From NCBI RefSeq assembly GCF_902158555.1, contig NZ_CABGGS010000046.1, forward strand, positions 1-64,000: 64,000 bases of DNA, given 5' to 3'. Of the stretch, positions 44,174 to 54,343 are shown in pieces; within the stretch, counting starts at the first letter, position 1; the number at the start of each line of letters is the position of its first letter. Made by a program: the position numbers and the translations under genes. Source of the DNA: Klebsiella spallanzanii (GTDB taxonomy: Bacteria > Pseudomonadota > Gammaproteobacteria > Enterobacterales > Enterobacteriaceae). Under the pieces are notes generated by a model. The model searched no databases. It saw only the letters and a program-made list of their open reading frames with translations, and was not told the DNA's origin.

Positions 44174-44704
44174 GTGATTGATGACGATGGCTACCGCCCA
44201 AATGTCGGTATTGTAATCTGTAATCGCCAGGGCCAGGTTATGTGGGCCAGGCGCTATGGTCAGCACTCGTGGCAGTTCCCGCAAGGGGGCATTAACCCAG
44301 GAGAATCAGCAGAGCAGGCGATGTATCGGGAATTGTTCGAAGAAGTTGGGTTAAGCCGCAAAGATGTGCGGATCCTGGCTTCAACCCGTAACTGGTTGCG
44401 TTACAAATTGCCTAAACGTTTGGTGCGTTGGGACACAAAGCCGGTATGTATCGGCCAGAAACAGAAGTGGTTTCTCCTGCAATTGATCGGCAGTGATGCG
44501 GACGTCAATATGCAAACCAGCAGTACACCTGAGTTTGATGGCTGGCGATGGGTAAGCTATTGGTACCCGGTGCGTCAGGTGGTGTCGTTTAAGCGCGACG
44601 TATACCGCAGGGTGATGAAAGAGTTTGCCAGCGTCACTATGGCTCTGACAGAAAGCACACCTAAGCCGCAAAGCGCGCCTGCATATCGACGTAAAAGAGG
44701 TTAA
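44174..44704 (+). CDS. rppH: RppH, RNA pyrophosphohydrolase
   Basis: 176-residue Nudix enzyme that removes pyrophosphate from mRNA 5' ends and so starts RNase E decay. The Nudix box occupies residues 38-60 ([11 protein letters not shown] then REL-FEEVGL), with metal ligands E53, E56 and E57. The start is GTG, giving [10 protein letters not shown] as in E. coli. Twelve bases separate it from ptsP. Confidence 0.96.
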   Translation: MIDDDGYRPNVGIVICNRQGQVMWARRYGQHSWQFPQGGINPGESAEQAMYRELFEEVGLSRKDVRILASTRNWLRYKLPKRLVRWDTKPVCIGQKQKWFLLQLIGSDADVNMQTSSTPEFDGWRWVSYWYPVRQVVSFKRDVYRRVMKEFASVTMALTESTPKPQSAPAYRRKRG

Positions 44705-44716
44705 GCCACGCACATT

Positions 44717-46963
44717 ATGCTCACTCGGTTGCGAGAAATAGTCGAGAAGGTCGCGAGTGCGCCGCGTTTAAACGAGGCGCTGGATATCCTGGTAACCGAT
44801 GTCTGCGCCGCGATGGAGACGGAAGTCTGTTCGGTTTATCTGGCTGACAATGACCGACGCTGTTATTACCTGATGGCGACTCGCGGGTTGAAAAAGCCCC
44901 GCGGGCGTATCGTTGCGCTCGCTTTTGATGAAGGACTGGTCGGCCTGGTTGGTCGCCTGGCGGAGCCCATTAACCTCGCCGATGCGCAAAAGCACCCCAG
45001 TTTTAAATATATTCCCGCAGTAAAAGAGGGTCGCTTTCGCGCCTTCCTCGGTGTACCGATTATCCAGCGGCGTCAGCTGCTCGGTGTGCTGGTGGTGCAG
45101 CAGCGTGAGCTGCGTCAGTTTGATGAAAGCGAGGAGTCTTTCCTTGTCACCCTGGCCACGCAAATCGCCGGCATTCTTTCTCAATCCCAACTAAATGCGC
45201 TGTTTGGTCAATACCGCCAGACCCGCATCCGCGCGCTGCCCGCTTCATCAGGCGTCGCGATAGCCGAAGGCTGGATGGACGTCAGCCTGCCGCTGATGGA
45301 GCAGGTTTATGAAGCTTCCACGCTTGATACTGCTTCTGAGCGGGAAAGGTTGACCGGCGCGCTGGAAGAGGCGGCCAACGAGTTTCGTCGCTACAGCAAG
45401 CGCTACTCTGCCGGAGCGCAGAAAGAGACGGCGGCAATCTTTGACCTCTATTCACACCTGCTTTCCGACGCGCGCCTGCGCCGCGAGCTGTTTGCCGAAG
45501 TGGATAAAGGCGCGGTGGCTGAATGGGCGGTGAAGAAGATCATCGAGAAGTTTGCTGAGCAGTTTGCCGCGCTTAGCGACGGCTATCTGAAAGAGCGCGC
45601 GGGCGATTTGCGCACGCTGGGTCAGCGGCTGCTTTTCCATCTCGATGACAGTATTCAGGGTCCAAATACCTGGCCGGAGCGCATCGTGCTGGTAGCGGAC
45701 GAGCTGTCGGCCACGACTCTGGCTGAGGTCCCTCAGGATCGTTTAGCGGGCGTGGTGGTCCGCGATGGTGCGGCTAACTCGCACGCTGCGATTATGGTCC
45801 GTGCGCTGGGTATTCCGACGGTAATGGGGGCGGATATTCAGCCTTCTCTGCTGCACGGTCATACCCTGATCGTCGACGGCTATCGCGGCGAGCTGCTGGT
45901 GGACCCTGAGCCGGTACTGTTGCAAGAGTATCAGCGCCTGATCAGCGAAGAAAACGAGCTTAGCCGCCTGGCGGAGGACGATCTTGAACGCGCTTCCGAG
46001 CTGAAAAGCGGTGAGCGGGTAAAAGTGATGCTCAACGCGGGGCTAAGCCCTGAGCACGAAGAAAAACTGGGCAATTTTGTCGACGGCATTGGCCTGTACC
46101 GTACCGAAATCCCCTTTATGCTGCAAAGCGGCTTCCCCTCTGAAGAGGAGCAGGTCGCCCAGTATCAGGGCATGCTGCAGATGTTCAACGACAAATCGGT
46201 GACCCTGCGTACGCTGGATATCGGTGCGGATAAACAGCTGCCGTATATGCCAATCAGCGAAGAGAACCCGTGTCTTGGCTGGCGCGGTATTCGGATCACG
46301 CTCGATCAGCCGGAGATCTTCCTGGTGCAGGTCCGCGCGATGCTGCGTGCCAACGCGGCGACCGGAAACCTCAGTATCCTGCTGCCGATGGTGACCAGTC
46401 TGGATGAAGTAGATGAAGCCCGACGCCTTATCGACCGTGCCAGCCGTGAAGTGGAAGAGATGATCGGTTATGCCATCCCACGCCCGCGTCTTGGCGTGAT
46501 GCTGGAAGTGCCGTCGATGGTCTTTATGCTGCCGCAGCTGGCTAACCGCGTCGATTTTATCTCCGTTGGCACCAACGACCTGACGCAATACATTTTAGCC
46601 GTGGATCGGAACAATACCCGCGTCGCCAGTATGTATGACAGTCTGCATCCGGGTGTCCTCAGGGCGCTGGCAATGATTGCCCGCGACGCCGAGCGTTTTG
46701 GTATCGACCTGCGCCTTTGCGGGGAGATGGCGGGCGATCCGATGTGTGTCACGATCCTGATAGGCCTGGGTTATCGCCATCTGTCGATGAACGGCCGCTC
46801 GGTGGCGAGGGTGAAATATCTGCTGCGCCGCATTGATATCAATGAAGCTCAGGAGCTTTCCCACCGCAGTCTGGAAGCGCAGATGACCGCCGAAGTACGC
46901 CATCAGGTTGCGGCTTTCATGGAGCGACGCGGCCTCGGCGGCCTGATCCGCGGCGGCCGTTAG
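44717..46963 (+). CDS. ptsP: PtsP, enzyme I of the nitrogen PTS
   Basis: 748-residue EI-Ntr that passes phosphate from PEP to NPr and then EIIA-Ntr, linking nitrogen state and potassium control. An N-terminal GAF domain (about 1-165) senses glutamine/2-oxoglutarate. H356 in GAANSHAAIM is the phosphoryl carrier; the C-terminal TIM barrel has GIGLYRTEIPFM and SVGTNDLTQY. Follows rppH closely. Confidence 0.95.
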   Translation: MLTRLREIVEKVASAPRLNEALDILVTDVCAAMETEVCSVYLADNDRRCYYLMATRGLKKPRGRIVALAFDEGLVGLVGRLAEPINLADAQKHPSFKYIPAVKEGRFRAFLGVPIIQRRQLLGVLVVQQRELRQFDESEESFLVTLATQIAGILSQSQLNALFGQYRQTRIRALPASSGVAIAEGWMDVSLPLMEQVYEASTLDTASERERLTGALEEAANEFRRYSKRYSAGAQKETAAIFDLYSHLLSDARLRRELFAEVDKGAVAEWAVKKIIEKFAEQFAALSDGYLKERAGDLRTLGQRLLFHLDDSIQGPNTWPERIVLVADELSATTLAEVPQDRLAGVVVRDGAANSHAAIMVRALGIPTVMGADIQPSLLHGHTLIVDGYRGELLVDPEPVLLQEYQRLISEENELSRLAEDDLERASELKSGERVKVMLNAGLSPEHEEKLGNFVDGIGLYRTEIPFMLQSGFPSEEEQVAQYQGMLQMFNDKSVTLRTLDIGADKQLPYMPISEENPCLGWRGIRITLDQPEIFLVQVRAMLRANAATGNLSILLPMVTSLDEVDEARRLIDRASREVEEMIGYAIPRPRLGVMLEVPSMVFMLPQLANRVDFISVGTNDLTQYILAVDRNNTRVASMYDSLHPGVLRALAMIARDAERFGIDLRLCGEMAGDPMCVTILIGLGYRHLSMNGRSVARVKYLLRRIDINEAQELSHRSLEAQMTAEVRHQVAAFMERRGLGGLIRGGR

Positions 46964-46992
46964 CGGTTGTTATTGAACGGGCTACAAGTTTG

Positions 46993-47026
46993 GTAGCCCG
47001 GACAGGCGCAACGCGCCGCCTCCGGG
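46993..47026. repeat. REP unit
   Basis: GTAGCCCGGACAGGCGCAAC through CGCCTCCGGG, between ptsP and lgt. A partner half GGGCTAC stands just upstream. Confidence 0.8.
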
Positions 47027-47196
47027 AAATGCATCAACGCTCATTCGCATTCGTATACATATCTTTTACATGTCCGACGCGGATCGCTCCTGGCGCTTAT
47101 GCTATCATTCGCAGCCTTTGGAGCGTCCGTTTCTGGCGGACGCGAACGATCCCCGCTGTCCACTTTCGGCGGAATAACAAGTCTTTATGGTGACAG

Positions 47197-48072
47197 ATGA
47201 ATAGTGGCTACCTGCATTTTCCGGAGTTTGATCCGGTAATATTTTCCATTGGACCGGTCTCCCTCCACTGGTACGGCCTGATGTACCTGGTCGGGTTTGT
47301 TTTTGCGATGTGGTTGGCCACCCGTCGGGCCAATCGTCCAGGCAGCGGCTGGACAAAAAACGAAGTTGAAAACCTGCTGTACGCCGGATTTCTCGGCGTC
47401 TTCCTCGGCGGGCGTCTCGGCTATGTCTTTTTCTACAATCTGCCGGTCTTCCTTGACGATCCGCTCTATCTGTTCCGCGTCTGGGACGGCGGCATGTCCT
47501 TCCACGGTGGTCTGATCGGCGTGATTCTGGTGATGATCATCTTTGCTAAACGCACCAAGCGCACCTTTTTCCAGGTATCCGACTTTATTGCACCGCTGAT
47601 TCCGTTTGGTCTCGGTGCCGGGCGTCTGGGCAACTTTATCAACGGTGAACTATGGGGCCGCGTCGATCCGAGCTTCCACTATACGATGATTTTCCCTGGC
47701 TCTCGTGCGGAAGATATGGCGCTGCTGCCGTCGCATCCCGAGTGGCAATCGCTATTTGACACCTACGGCGCGCTGCCGCGTCATGCCTCGCAGCTGTATG
47801 AACTGGCGCTGGAAGGCGTGGTGCTGTTCCTGATCCTGAACCTGTTTATCCGCAAACCGCGTCCGGCGGGTTCGGTTTCCGGTTTGTTCCTGATTGGCTA
47901 TGGACTGTTCCGTATCATCGTGGAATTCTTCCGCCAGCCTGATGCGCAGTTTACCGGCGGCTGGGTACAGTACATCAGTATGGGGCAGATTCTTTCGATT
48001 CCGATGGTGCTTGCGGGTATCATAATGATGGTCTGGGCGTACCGTTGTCGTCCGCAGCAACAAAACTCTTGA
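47197..48072 (+). CDS. lgt: Lgt, prolipoprotein diacylglyceryl transferase
   Basis: 291-residue inner-membrane enzyme, seven TM segments, which adds diacylglycerol to the lipobox cysteine of prolipoproteins. Marks are YGLMYLVGF, the Lgt signature [14 protein letters not shown], and HASQLYE. Six bases upstream of thyA; the pair is an operon as in E. coli. Confidence 0.96.
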   Translation: MNSGYLHFPEFDPVIFSIGPVSLHWYGLMYLVGFVFAMWLATRRANRPGSGWTKNEVENLLYAGFLGVFLGGRLGYVFFYNLPVFLDDPLYLFRVWDGGMSFHGGLIGVILVMIIFAKRTKRTFFQVSDFIAPLIPFGLGAGRLGNFINGELWGRVDPSFHYTMIFPGSRAEDMALLPSHPEWQSLFDTYGALPRHASQLYELALEGVVLFLILNLFIRKPRPAGSVSGLFLIGYGLFRIIVEFFRQPDAQFTGGWVQYISMGQILSIPMVLAGIIMMVWAYRCRPQQQNS

Positions 48073-48078
48073 GGAACC

Positions 48079-48873
48079 ATGAAACAGTATCTTGATTTGA
48101 TGCAGAAAGTGCTCGACGAGGGCACGCAAAAAAATGACCGCACCGGTACCGGCACCGTCTCTATTTTCGGCCACCAGATGCGTTTTAACCTGCAGGAAGG
48201 ATTCCCGTTGGTGACGACCAAGCGCTGTCATTTACGCTCCATCATCCATGAACTGCTGTGGTTCCTGCAGGGTGACACCAACGTAGCGTATTTGCACGAA
48301 AACAACGTGACCATCTGGGACGAGTGGGCGGATGAAAACGGCGATCTGGGGCCGGTCTACGGCAAGCAGTGGCGTTCCTGGCCCGCGCCGGATGGTCGTC
48401 ATATCGACCAGATCACTACCGTGATGGAACAGCTGAAAAACGACCCGGACTCACGCCGTATCATCGTCTCGGCCTGGAACGTCGGTGAGCTGAATAAAAT
48501 GGCGCTGGCCCCGTGCCACGCGTTCTTCCAGTTCTACGTGGCGGACGGCAAGCTTTCCTGCCAGCTCTATCAGCGTTCTTGTGATGTGTTCCTCGGCCTG
48601 CCGTTCAATATCGCCAGCTACGCGCTGCTGGTGCATATGGTGGCGCAGCAGTGCGAACTCGAAGTAGGCGATTTTGTCTGGACCGGCGGCGATACGCACC
48701 TGTACAGCAACCACATGGAGCAGACGCACCTGCAGCTGAGCCGTGAACCTCGTGCGCTGCCGAAGCTGATCATCAAACGTAAACCGGCGTCGATATTTGA
48801 CTACCGCTTTGAAGACTTCGAAATCGAAGGCTACGACCCGCACCCTGGAATTAAAGCGCCAGTGGCGATTTAA
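48079..48873 (+). CDS. thyA: ThyA, thymidylate synthase
   Basis: 264-residue enzyme that methylates dUMP to dTMP with methylene-tetrahydrofolate. The nucleophile is C146 ([12 protein letters not shown]) and the phosphate-binding arginines lie in [17 protein letters not shown] precedes the ATG. Same length as E. coli ThyA. Confidence 0.97.
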   Translation: MKQYLDLMQKVLDEGTQKNDRTGTGTVSIFGHQMRFNLQEGFPLVTTKRCHLRSIIHELLWFLQGDTNVAYLHENNVTIWDEWADENGDLGPVYGKQWRSWPAPDGRHIDQITTVMEQLKNDPDSRRIIVSAWNVGELNKMALAPCHAFFQFYVADGKLSCQLYQRSCDVFLGLPFNIASYALLVHMVAQQCELEVGDFVWTGGDTHLYSNHMEQTHLQLSREPRALPKLIIKRKPASIFDYRFEDFEIEGYDPHPGIKAPVAI

Positions 48874-48892
48874 TCTGTAAGTGATGATGCAA

Positions 48893-48922
48893 AACCGGTG
48901 CCTGCGAGCGCCGGTTTTTTTA
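48893..48922 (+). terminator. Terminator of lgt-thyA
   Basis: Stem AACCGG / CCGGTT with internal pairing in the loop (GTG/CGC) and a following T run of seven. Confidence 0.85.
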
Positions 48923-49094
48923 TGCGCCAACTACGCTAAACGCTAGCTATTAAACCGCCGCCAAAGCGCATTTTTGCGAGCCGGTTTCCCGCAGATTTGT
49001 AACCCATTGCAACGCCTTAAATCCTCTCCGACGCGCGACGCAAACCAGCATTTTACCGTTCGTATCAAACATCACCGCCAGGCATACTCGGCCC

Positions 49095-49562
49095 ATGAAC
49101 AGAGAACTTGGCTATACCCTGATAGAAACCCTGGTCACGATGACGCTGGTCGTGATTCTGAGCGCCAGCGGGCTTTATGGCTGGCAGAGCTGGCAACAGC
49201 AGCAGCGCCTGTGGCAAACCGCCTGCCAGGTCCGCGACTATCTGGTGTTGTTACGCGATGACGCCAACTGGCACAACCGTGATCGGGTATTAAACGTCGG
49301 TCAGAGCGTGGAGGGATGGTGCCTGAGCGCCGGCGATGCGATGACTGATTGTAGCATCAGGAACGCTTTTACCCTGCAGCCGATGTGGCCGGAGGTTTCG
49401 CTCAGCACAATGACGCCGGGGCTGGGTTTTTACGGCCTGCGCAATACCGCCTGGGCCGGGCATATCCGGCTGCAAAGCGCGGCGGGCGGCTGGAATATTA
49501 TTGTCTCTAACTGGGGGCGAATCCGCCTCTGCCGCAGCGAGGAGACGGCATCATGCCTGTAA
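49095..49562 (+). CDS. ppdA: PpdA, pseudopilin-like protein
   Basis: 155-residue protein with a type IV pilin-like N-terminus: short basic leader, G before Y-T-L-I-E and a hydrophobic helix (GYTLIETLVTMTLVVIL). It is cleaved by a prepilin peptidase in E. coli tests; role unclear, perhaps in a cryptic type IV pilus or DNA uptake. First of four overlapping or abutting genes ppdA-ppdB-ygdB-ppdC before recC. Confidence 0.92.
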   Translation: MNRELGYTLIETLVTMTLVVILSASGLYGWQSWQQQQRLWQTACQVRDYLVLLRDDANWHNRDRVLNVGQSVEGWCLSAGDAMTDCSIRNAFTLQPMWPEVSLSTMTPGLGFYGLRNTAWAGHIRLQSAAGGWNIIVSNWGRIRLCRSEETASCL

Positions 49563-50116
49563 AATGCAGCGGTTTTTCACTACCAGAAACGTTAATCGCG
49601 ATGGCTATCAGCTCCGTGTTATTACTCGGAAGCGCGCGTTTTCTTCCGGCGCTGCAGTGGGCTGCGCTTCGCCAGACCCGGCAGCAGTCCCTGGAAAATG
49701 AGCTCTGGCAGCGAATCTATACCGTGGCGAAGCATTTGCAGCGCGCCGGTTATTGTCGTGGTCAATGTAGCGGAGCGGCGCTCTATATCGCAGGCAGCGG
49801 TGATTGCCTGCTTGTTCGCTGGGATAGCAACAGCGATGGGGTCTGGAATACTTCTCCGCCGTCTGAATCCGACACCACGGGGTTTCGGCTGCGCGACGGC
49901 GCGCTGGAAACCCTGCGAGGGGCCACTGACTGTAGTGGAAAAGGCTGGGAGAAAATGACCAACCCGGCGGCGATTAAGGTCACTACGTTTCAGGTTACCC
50001 GGCAGAATAAAGCGGAGTTCTCACCTGAATTCTCGATAACGCTGGCGGCGCAATCCGCTGCCGATCTGCAAATTCACGCGCGGGCGGAATACAGCGTAAC
50101 GGGATATAACCTGTGA
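49553..50116 (+). CDS. ppdB: PpdB, pseudopilin-like protein
   Basis: 187 residues, beginning with a prepilin-type leader KCSGFSLPETLIAMAISSVL (cleavage after G). Minor-pilin like, with a PilW-type beta domain. Overlaps ppdA by 10 bases and ygdB by 4 bases. Same length as E. coli PpdB. Confidence 0.92.
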   Translation: MPVKCSGFSLPETLIAMAISSVLLLGSARFLPALQWAALRQTRQQSLENELWQRIYTVAKHLQRAGYCRGQCSGAALYIAGSGDCLLVRWDSNSDGVWNTSPPSESDTTGFRLRDGALETLRGATDCSGKGWEKMTNPAAIKVTTFQVTRQNKAEFSPEFSITLAAQSAADLQIHARAEYSVTGYNL

Positions 50117-50520
50117 ATCGCCAGCGCGGTCTCTCTTCGCTGTTAATGGTGCTCCTGCTTCTGGCGCTCGGCAGTTTGCTGCTTCAAGGGCTGAACCAGC
50201 AGCAGCGCTCTTTGTTTGCGCAGACGGCCAGTGAGACGCAGGCGCTTCGCGATACTGCTGGCGCACACTCCGCGCTGCAGTGGGGAAAGGGACTCTCCTG
50301 GCCGCCAGAGGATGCGGTGAGCTGTCAGCAGGATGAGTCGCTCGGCTGGCGCGCCTGCCTGCGTCTCTTCAGCGACGACTCAGTATTGCTGATTGGCGGC
50401 AGCGGCACTATGCAGCTGTGGCAATCCGGCACGGTGGAACAAAACAGCCTGCGCTTTTCTCCCCATGGCTGGAGCGATTTCTGCCCGCTAAAGGAGGTCA
50501 GCTTATGTCGGATGCCCTGA
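50113..50520 (+). CDS. ygdB: YgdB, pilus-assembly-like protein
   Basis: 135-residue protein with a single N-terminal hydrophobic helix (GLSSLLMVLLLLALGSLLL) preceded by NRQR, a PilX-like minor pilin layout. GTG start overlapping the ppdB stop (GTGA). The end overlaps ppdC by 16 bases. Confidence 0.9.
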   Translation: MNRQRGLSSLLMVLLLLALGSLLLQGLNQQQRSLFAQTASETQALRDTAGAHSALQWGKGLSWPPEDAVSCQQDESLGWRACLRLFSDDSVLLIGGSGTMQLWQSGTVEQNSLRFSPHGWSDFCPLKEVSLCRMP

Positions 50521-50828
50521 GGCGACAGCGCGGGTTCAGCCTGCCGGAAACTCTGTTGGCTTTGGTGCTGCTGATCATGACCATTACCGCGCTGGCAGGC
50601 TATCAGCGCGGGCTGGCCAACGGCTTCATGCAGCTTAATCAATATCGTCAGCTGTGGCGTGATGCGTGGCGGTTTAGTCAGTTGCATCCGCCAGCGGTTG
50701 CTGACAATCGCCAGGTATCCCGCATGCAGACATCAGTGCAAAGATGTGTCAGCATCACGGTAACGATCACCATGCCCGCAGCCAGGCGGGCGCAGATGAC
50801 CCGGCTGCATTGCCCGGTCAGTCAGTAG
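50505..50828 (+). CDS. ppdC: PpdC, pseudopilin-like protein
   Basis: 107 residues from the ATG at 50505, which has AAGGAGG seven bases upstream. The prepilin leader is RRQRGFSLPETLLALVLLIM. A longer frame upstream lies inside ygdB and is rejected. Twelve bases before recC. Confidence 0.92.
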   Translation: MSDALRRQRGFSLPETLLALVLLIMTITALAGYQRGLANGFMQLNQYRQLWRDAWRFSQLHPPAVADNRQVSRMQTSVQRCVSITVTITMPAARRAQMTRLHCPVSQ

Positions 50829-50840
50829 CCAGGAGCGAAT

Positions 50841-53800
50841 ATGTTAAGGGTGTACCACTCAAACCGTCTGGATGTCCTTGAAGCGTTGATGGAATTTATC
50901 GTCGAGCGCCAGCGGCTGGACGACCCCTTCATGCCTGAAATGGTGCTGGTGCAAAGTACCGGGATGGCGCAATGGCTACAGATGACGCTGGCAAAGCGAT
51001 TCGGGATTGCGGCCAATATTGATTTCCCGCTTCCCGCCAGTTTTATCTGGGACATGTTCGTACGAGTGCTGAAAGACATTCCCGGTGAAAGCGCGTTCAG
51101 CAAACAAAGCATGAGCTGGAAGCTGATGACCCTGCTGCCGCAGCGTCTTGACGATGAGGCCTTCACGCTGCTGCGCCACTATCTGAACGATGACAGTGAC
51201 AAGCGTAAACTGTTTCAGCTGGCGACAAGGGTAGCGGATCTCTATGACCAGTATTTGGTTTATCGCCCTGAATGGCTAATGCGCTGGGAGGCTGACGGAC
51301 GCGTTGACGGCCTTGGTGAAGCGCAGGAGTGGCAGGCGCCTTTGTGGAAAGCGCTGGTGGAGTACACTGCAGAACTGGGGCAGCCGCTGTGGCATCGCGC
51401 CAATTTATATCAACGTTTTATCAGCGCGCTTGAAGCAGCTGAAGAGCCGCCCGCCGGGCTGCCGTCGCGGGTATTTATTTGCGGGATTTCGGCGCTGCCG
51501 CCGGTGTACCTGCAGGCGCTACAGGCGCTGGGTAAACATGTTGATGTTTACGTCCTTTTCACTAACCCGTGTCGCTACTACTGGGGTGACATCAAAGATC
51601 CGGGATTTCTGGCAAAACTGATGTCCCGCCAGCGCCGCCACCACCGTGAAACGACCCGAGAGTTGCCGTTGTTTCGTGATGCTGAGCAGGCTCCGGGCTT
51701 GTTTAACGACGCCGGGGAGCAGGACGTTGGTAACCCGCTTCTGGCTTCCTGGGGCAAGCTGGGGCGAGATTATATTTATCTGCTGGCGGGCCTTGAGCGC
51801 TATGAAGAACTGGATGCCTTTGTCGATATTGCGCCGGATAACCTGCTGCATAATCTTCAGGCGGATATTCTCGAATTGCGCAATGAGGCGGTGGCCGGGC
51901 GCAGTGCCGAAGAGTTCGCCAACAGCCGCAGCAAACGGGCGCTCGCTGTGGATGACCGCAGCCTGACGATTCATGTTTGCCACAGCCCGCAGCGCGAAGT
52001 CGAGGTGCTGCACGACCGGCTGCTGGCGATGCTTGAAGAGAACCCCGAACTGACGCCGCGCGATATTATCGTTATGGTGGCGGATATCGATAGCTACAGT
52101 CCCTATATCCAGGCCGTCTTCGGCAGCGCCAGCGGTGAACGCTGGCTGCCGTGGGCGATTTCCGACCGCCGCGCACGTGAATCCCACCCTGCATTACAGG
52201 CATTTATCACGCTTCTTTCGCTTCCCGATAGCCGCTTTGCCAGCGAAGATGTTCTGGCGCTGCTGGATGTTCCGGTACTGGCCGCGCGGTTTAACATTGA
52301 CGAAGAAGGGCTGCGCTATCTGCGCCAGTGGGTTAACGAATCTGGCGTACGCTGGGGAATGGATGACGACAACGTGCGCGAACTCGACCTCCCGGCAACC
52401 GGCCAGCACACCTGGCGCTTTGGCCTGACGCGGATGCTATTGGGCTACGCTATGGACAGCAGCGAAGGGGAGTGGCGCTCGGTGCTGCCGTATGATGAGT
52501 CGAGCGGGCTCATCGCCGAGCTGGTGGGCAATCTGGCATCGCTGCTGATGCAGCTTAATCTCTGGCGTCGCGGGCTGGCTCAGGATCGCCCGTTAGCCGA
52601 GTGGCTGCCGGTATGCCGTGACCTGCTTAACGACTTTTTCCTTCCGGACAGCGAAACGGAAGCGGCCCTGACGCTGATTGAACAACAGTGGCAGGCGGTG
52701 ATTGACGGCGGCGTAGAAGCGCAATATGGCGAAGCGGTTCCGCTGTCGCTACTCCGCGATGAGCTGGCTCAGCGGCTCGATCAGCAGCGAATCAGCCAGC
52801 GCTTCCTCGCAGGGCCGGTAAATATTTGCACCCTGATGCCTATGCGTTCAATTCCTTTCAAAGTGGTCTGTCTGCTGGGGATGAACGACGGTGTTTATCC
52901 TCGCACCCTCGCGCCGCTGGGCTTTGACCTGATGAGCCAGAAGCCGCAGCGCGGCGACCGCAGCCGTCGCGATGATGACCGCTATCTGTTCCTCGAAGCG
53001 CTGATGTCGGCCGAGCAGAAGCTGTATATCAGCTATATTGGCCGTTCAATTCAGGATAACAGCGAGCGCTATCCCTCCGTTCTTGTTCAGGAGCTGGCGG
53101 ACTATATCGGCCAGAGCCACTGCCTGGCGGGCGATGAAGCACTGGATTGCGATGCCAGTGAGCGTCGCGTCAAAGAACACATCACTCATCTGCATACCCG
53201 AATGCCCTTTGATGCCGCAAATTTTCTGACCGACGAAGATCAAAGCTATGCCCGGGAATGGCTGGCCGCAGCCAGCCAGCAGGGTGAGGCGCACGGCGAC
53301 TTTATCCAGCCTTTACCGGCACCTGAAATTGATCACTTACCGTTAGAACAGCTGTTGCGTTTCTGGCAGCACCCTGTTCGCGCTTTCTTTCAGCAGCGGC
53401 TGCGGGTGAATTTCCGCTCAGAGGAGAGTGAGATCCCTGATGACGAACCTTTTACCCTCGAAGGGCTGAGCCGCTATCAGCTCAACCAGCAGTTGCTCAA
53501 TACGCTGATTGAACAGCATGATGCCTCGGCGATGTATCGTCGTTTCCGCGCCGCCGGGGAATTACCTTACGGCGCTTTCGGCGAACTGGCCTGGGAGAGC
53601 CAGCGGCAGGAGATGCAAAATCTGGCCGAACGGGTGATAGCCTGTCGCCAGCCGGGGCAAAGTATGGAAATCGATCTGCAATGTAACGGAGTCAACATTA
53701 CGGGCTGGCTACAGCAGGTACAATCCGACGGTTTGCTGCGCTGGCGACCATCGTTACTGAGCGTGACGCAAGGAATGCAACTTTGGCTGGAGCATCTTGT

Positions 53801-54215
53801 CTATTGTGCTAGCGGCGGTAATGGCGAAAGTCGACTGTTTGTGCGCAAAGAAGGAGAGTGGCGCTTTCCCCCGCTGGCGCAGGAACAGGCTCAGGAATAT
53901 CTGAATGAGCTTGTTGAGGGCTACCTGCAAGGGATGTCAAAACCTCTGCTGCTGCTACCAGAAAGCGGTGGCGCATGGCTAAAAGTCTGTTATGACGCTG
54001 AAAAGGATGTCATGTTAATGGACGAAGAAACGCAGCAAAAAGCGCGCAGTAAATTTCTTCAGGCTTATGAAGGCAACATGGTGGTCAGCGGCGAAGGTGC
54101 CGATGTCTGGTACCAGCGCCTGTGGCGTACTCTGGAGCCGGAATACTTTGAAGAGATCGTTGCGCAAACGCAGCGCTATTTGCTGCCGGTATTTCGTTTC
54201 CATCAGTCCGAATAA
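50841..54215 (+). CDS. recC: RecC, exonuclease V gamma subunit
   Basis: 1,124-residue subunit of RecBCD that recognises Chi and splits the strands between RecB and RecD. It has inactive helicase-like folds; the N-terminus MLRVYHSNRLDVLEALMEFI is characteristic. Length is within two residues of E. coli RecC. Transcribed in the order recC-ptrA-recB-recD. Confidence 0.96.
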   Translation: MLRVYHSNRLDVLEALMEFIVERQRLDDPFMPEMVLVQSTGMAQWLQMTLAKRFGIAANIDFPLPASFIWDMFVRVLKDIPGESAFSKQSMSWKLMTLLPQRLDDEAFTLLRHYLNDDSDKRKLFQLATRVADLYDQYLVYRPEWLMRWEADGRVDGLGEAQEWQAPLWKALVEYTAELGQPLWHRANLYQRFISALEAAEEPPAGLPSRVFICGISALPPVYLQALQALGKHVDVYVLFTNPCRYYWGDIKDPGFLAKLMSRQRRHHRETTRELPLFRDAEQAPGLFNDAGEQDVGNPLLASWGKLGRDYIYLLAGLERYEELDAFVDIAPDNLLHNLQADILELRNEAVAGRSAEEFANSRSKRALAVDDRSLTIHVCHSPQREVEVLHDRLLAMLEENPELTPRDIIVMVADIDSYSPYIQAVFGSASGERWLPWAISDRRARESHPALQAFITLLSLPDSRFASEDVLALLDVPVLAARFNIDEEGLRYLRQWVNESGVRWGMDDDNVRELDLPATGQHTWRFGLTRMLLGYAMDSSEGEWRSVLPYDESSGLIAELVGNLASLLMQLNLWRRGLAQDRPLAEWLPVCRDLLNDFFLPDSETEAALTLIEQQWQAVIDGGVEAQYGEAVPLSLLRDELAQRLDQQRISQRFLAGPVNICTLMPMRSIPFKVVCLLGMNDGVYPRTLAPLGFDLMSQKPQRGDRSRRDDDRYLFLEALMSAEQKLYISYIGRSIQDNSERYPSVLVQELADYIGQSHCLAGDEALDCDASERRVKEHITHLHTRMPFDAANFLTDEDQSYAREWLAAASQQGEAHGDFIQPLPAPEIDHLPLEQLLRFWQHPVRAFFQQRLRVNFRSEESEIPDDEPFTLEGLSRYQLNQQLLNTLIEQHDASAMYRRFRAAGELPYGAFGELAWESQRQEMQNLAERVIACRQPGQSMEIDLQCNGVNITGWLQQVQSDGLLRWRPSLLSVTQGMQLWLEHLVYCASGGNGESRLFVRKEGEWRFPPLAQEQAQEYLNELVEGYLQGMSKPLLLLPESGGAWLKVCYDAEKDVMLMDEETQQKARSKFLQAYEGNMVVSGEGADVWYQRLWRTLEPEYFEEIVAQTQRYLLPVFRFHQSE

Positions 54216-54343
54216 CATTGTAATAGTATAAAAATTGCGCAATGGATGGCAGTTCATTTATGATGCGCAGCGAATCACGGACTGATGTTTTATAAAGGCT
54301 GCATATTGTGCAGCGCCAGGTTTGTTAATGATGAGGTCCGTGA

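Noticed and set aside
49095-50828. A novel secretion or pilus system in the ppd genes
   Set aside because: Gene order and lengths match the known ppdA-ppdB-ygdB-ppdC cluster of E. coli; no ATPase, usher or secretin gene adjoins.
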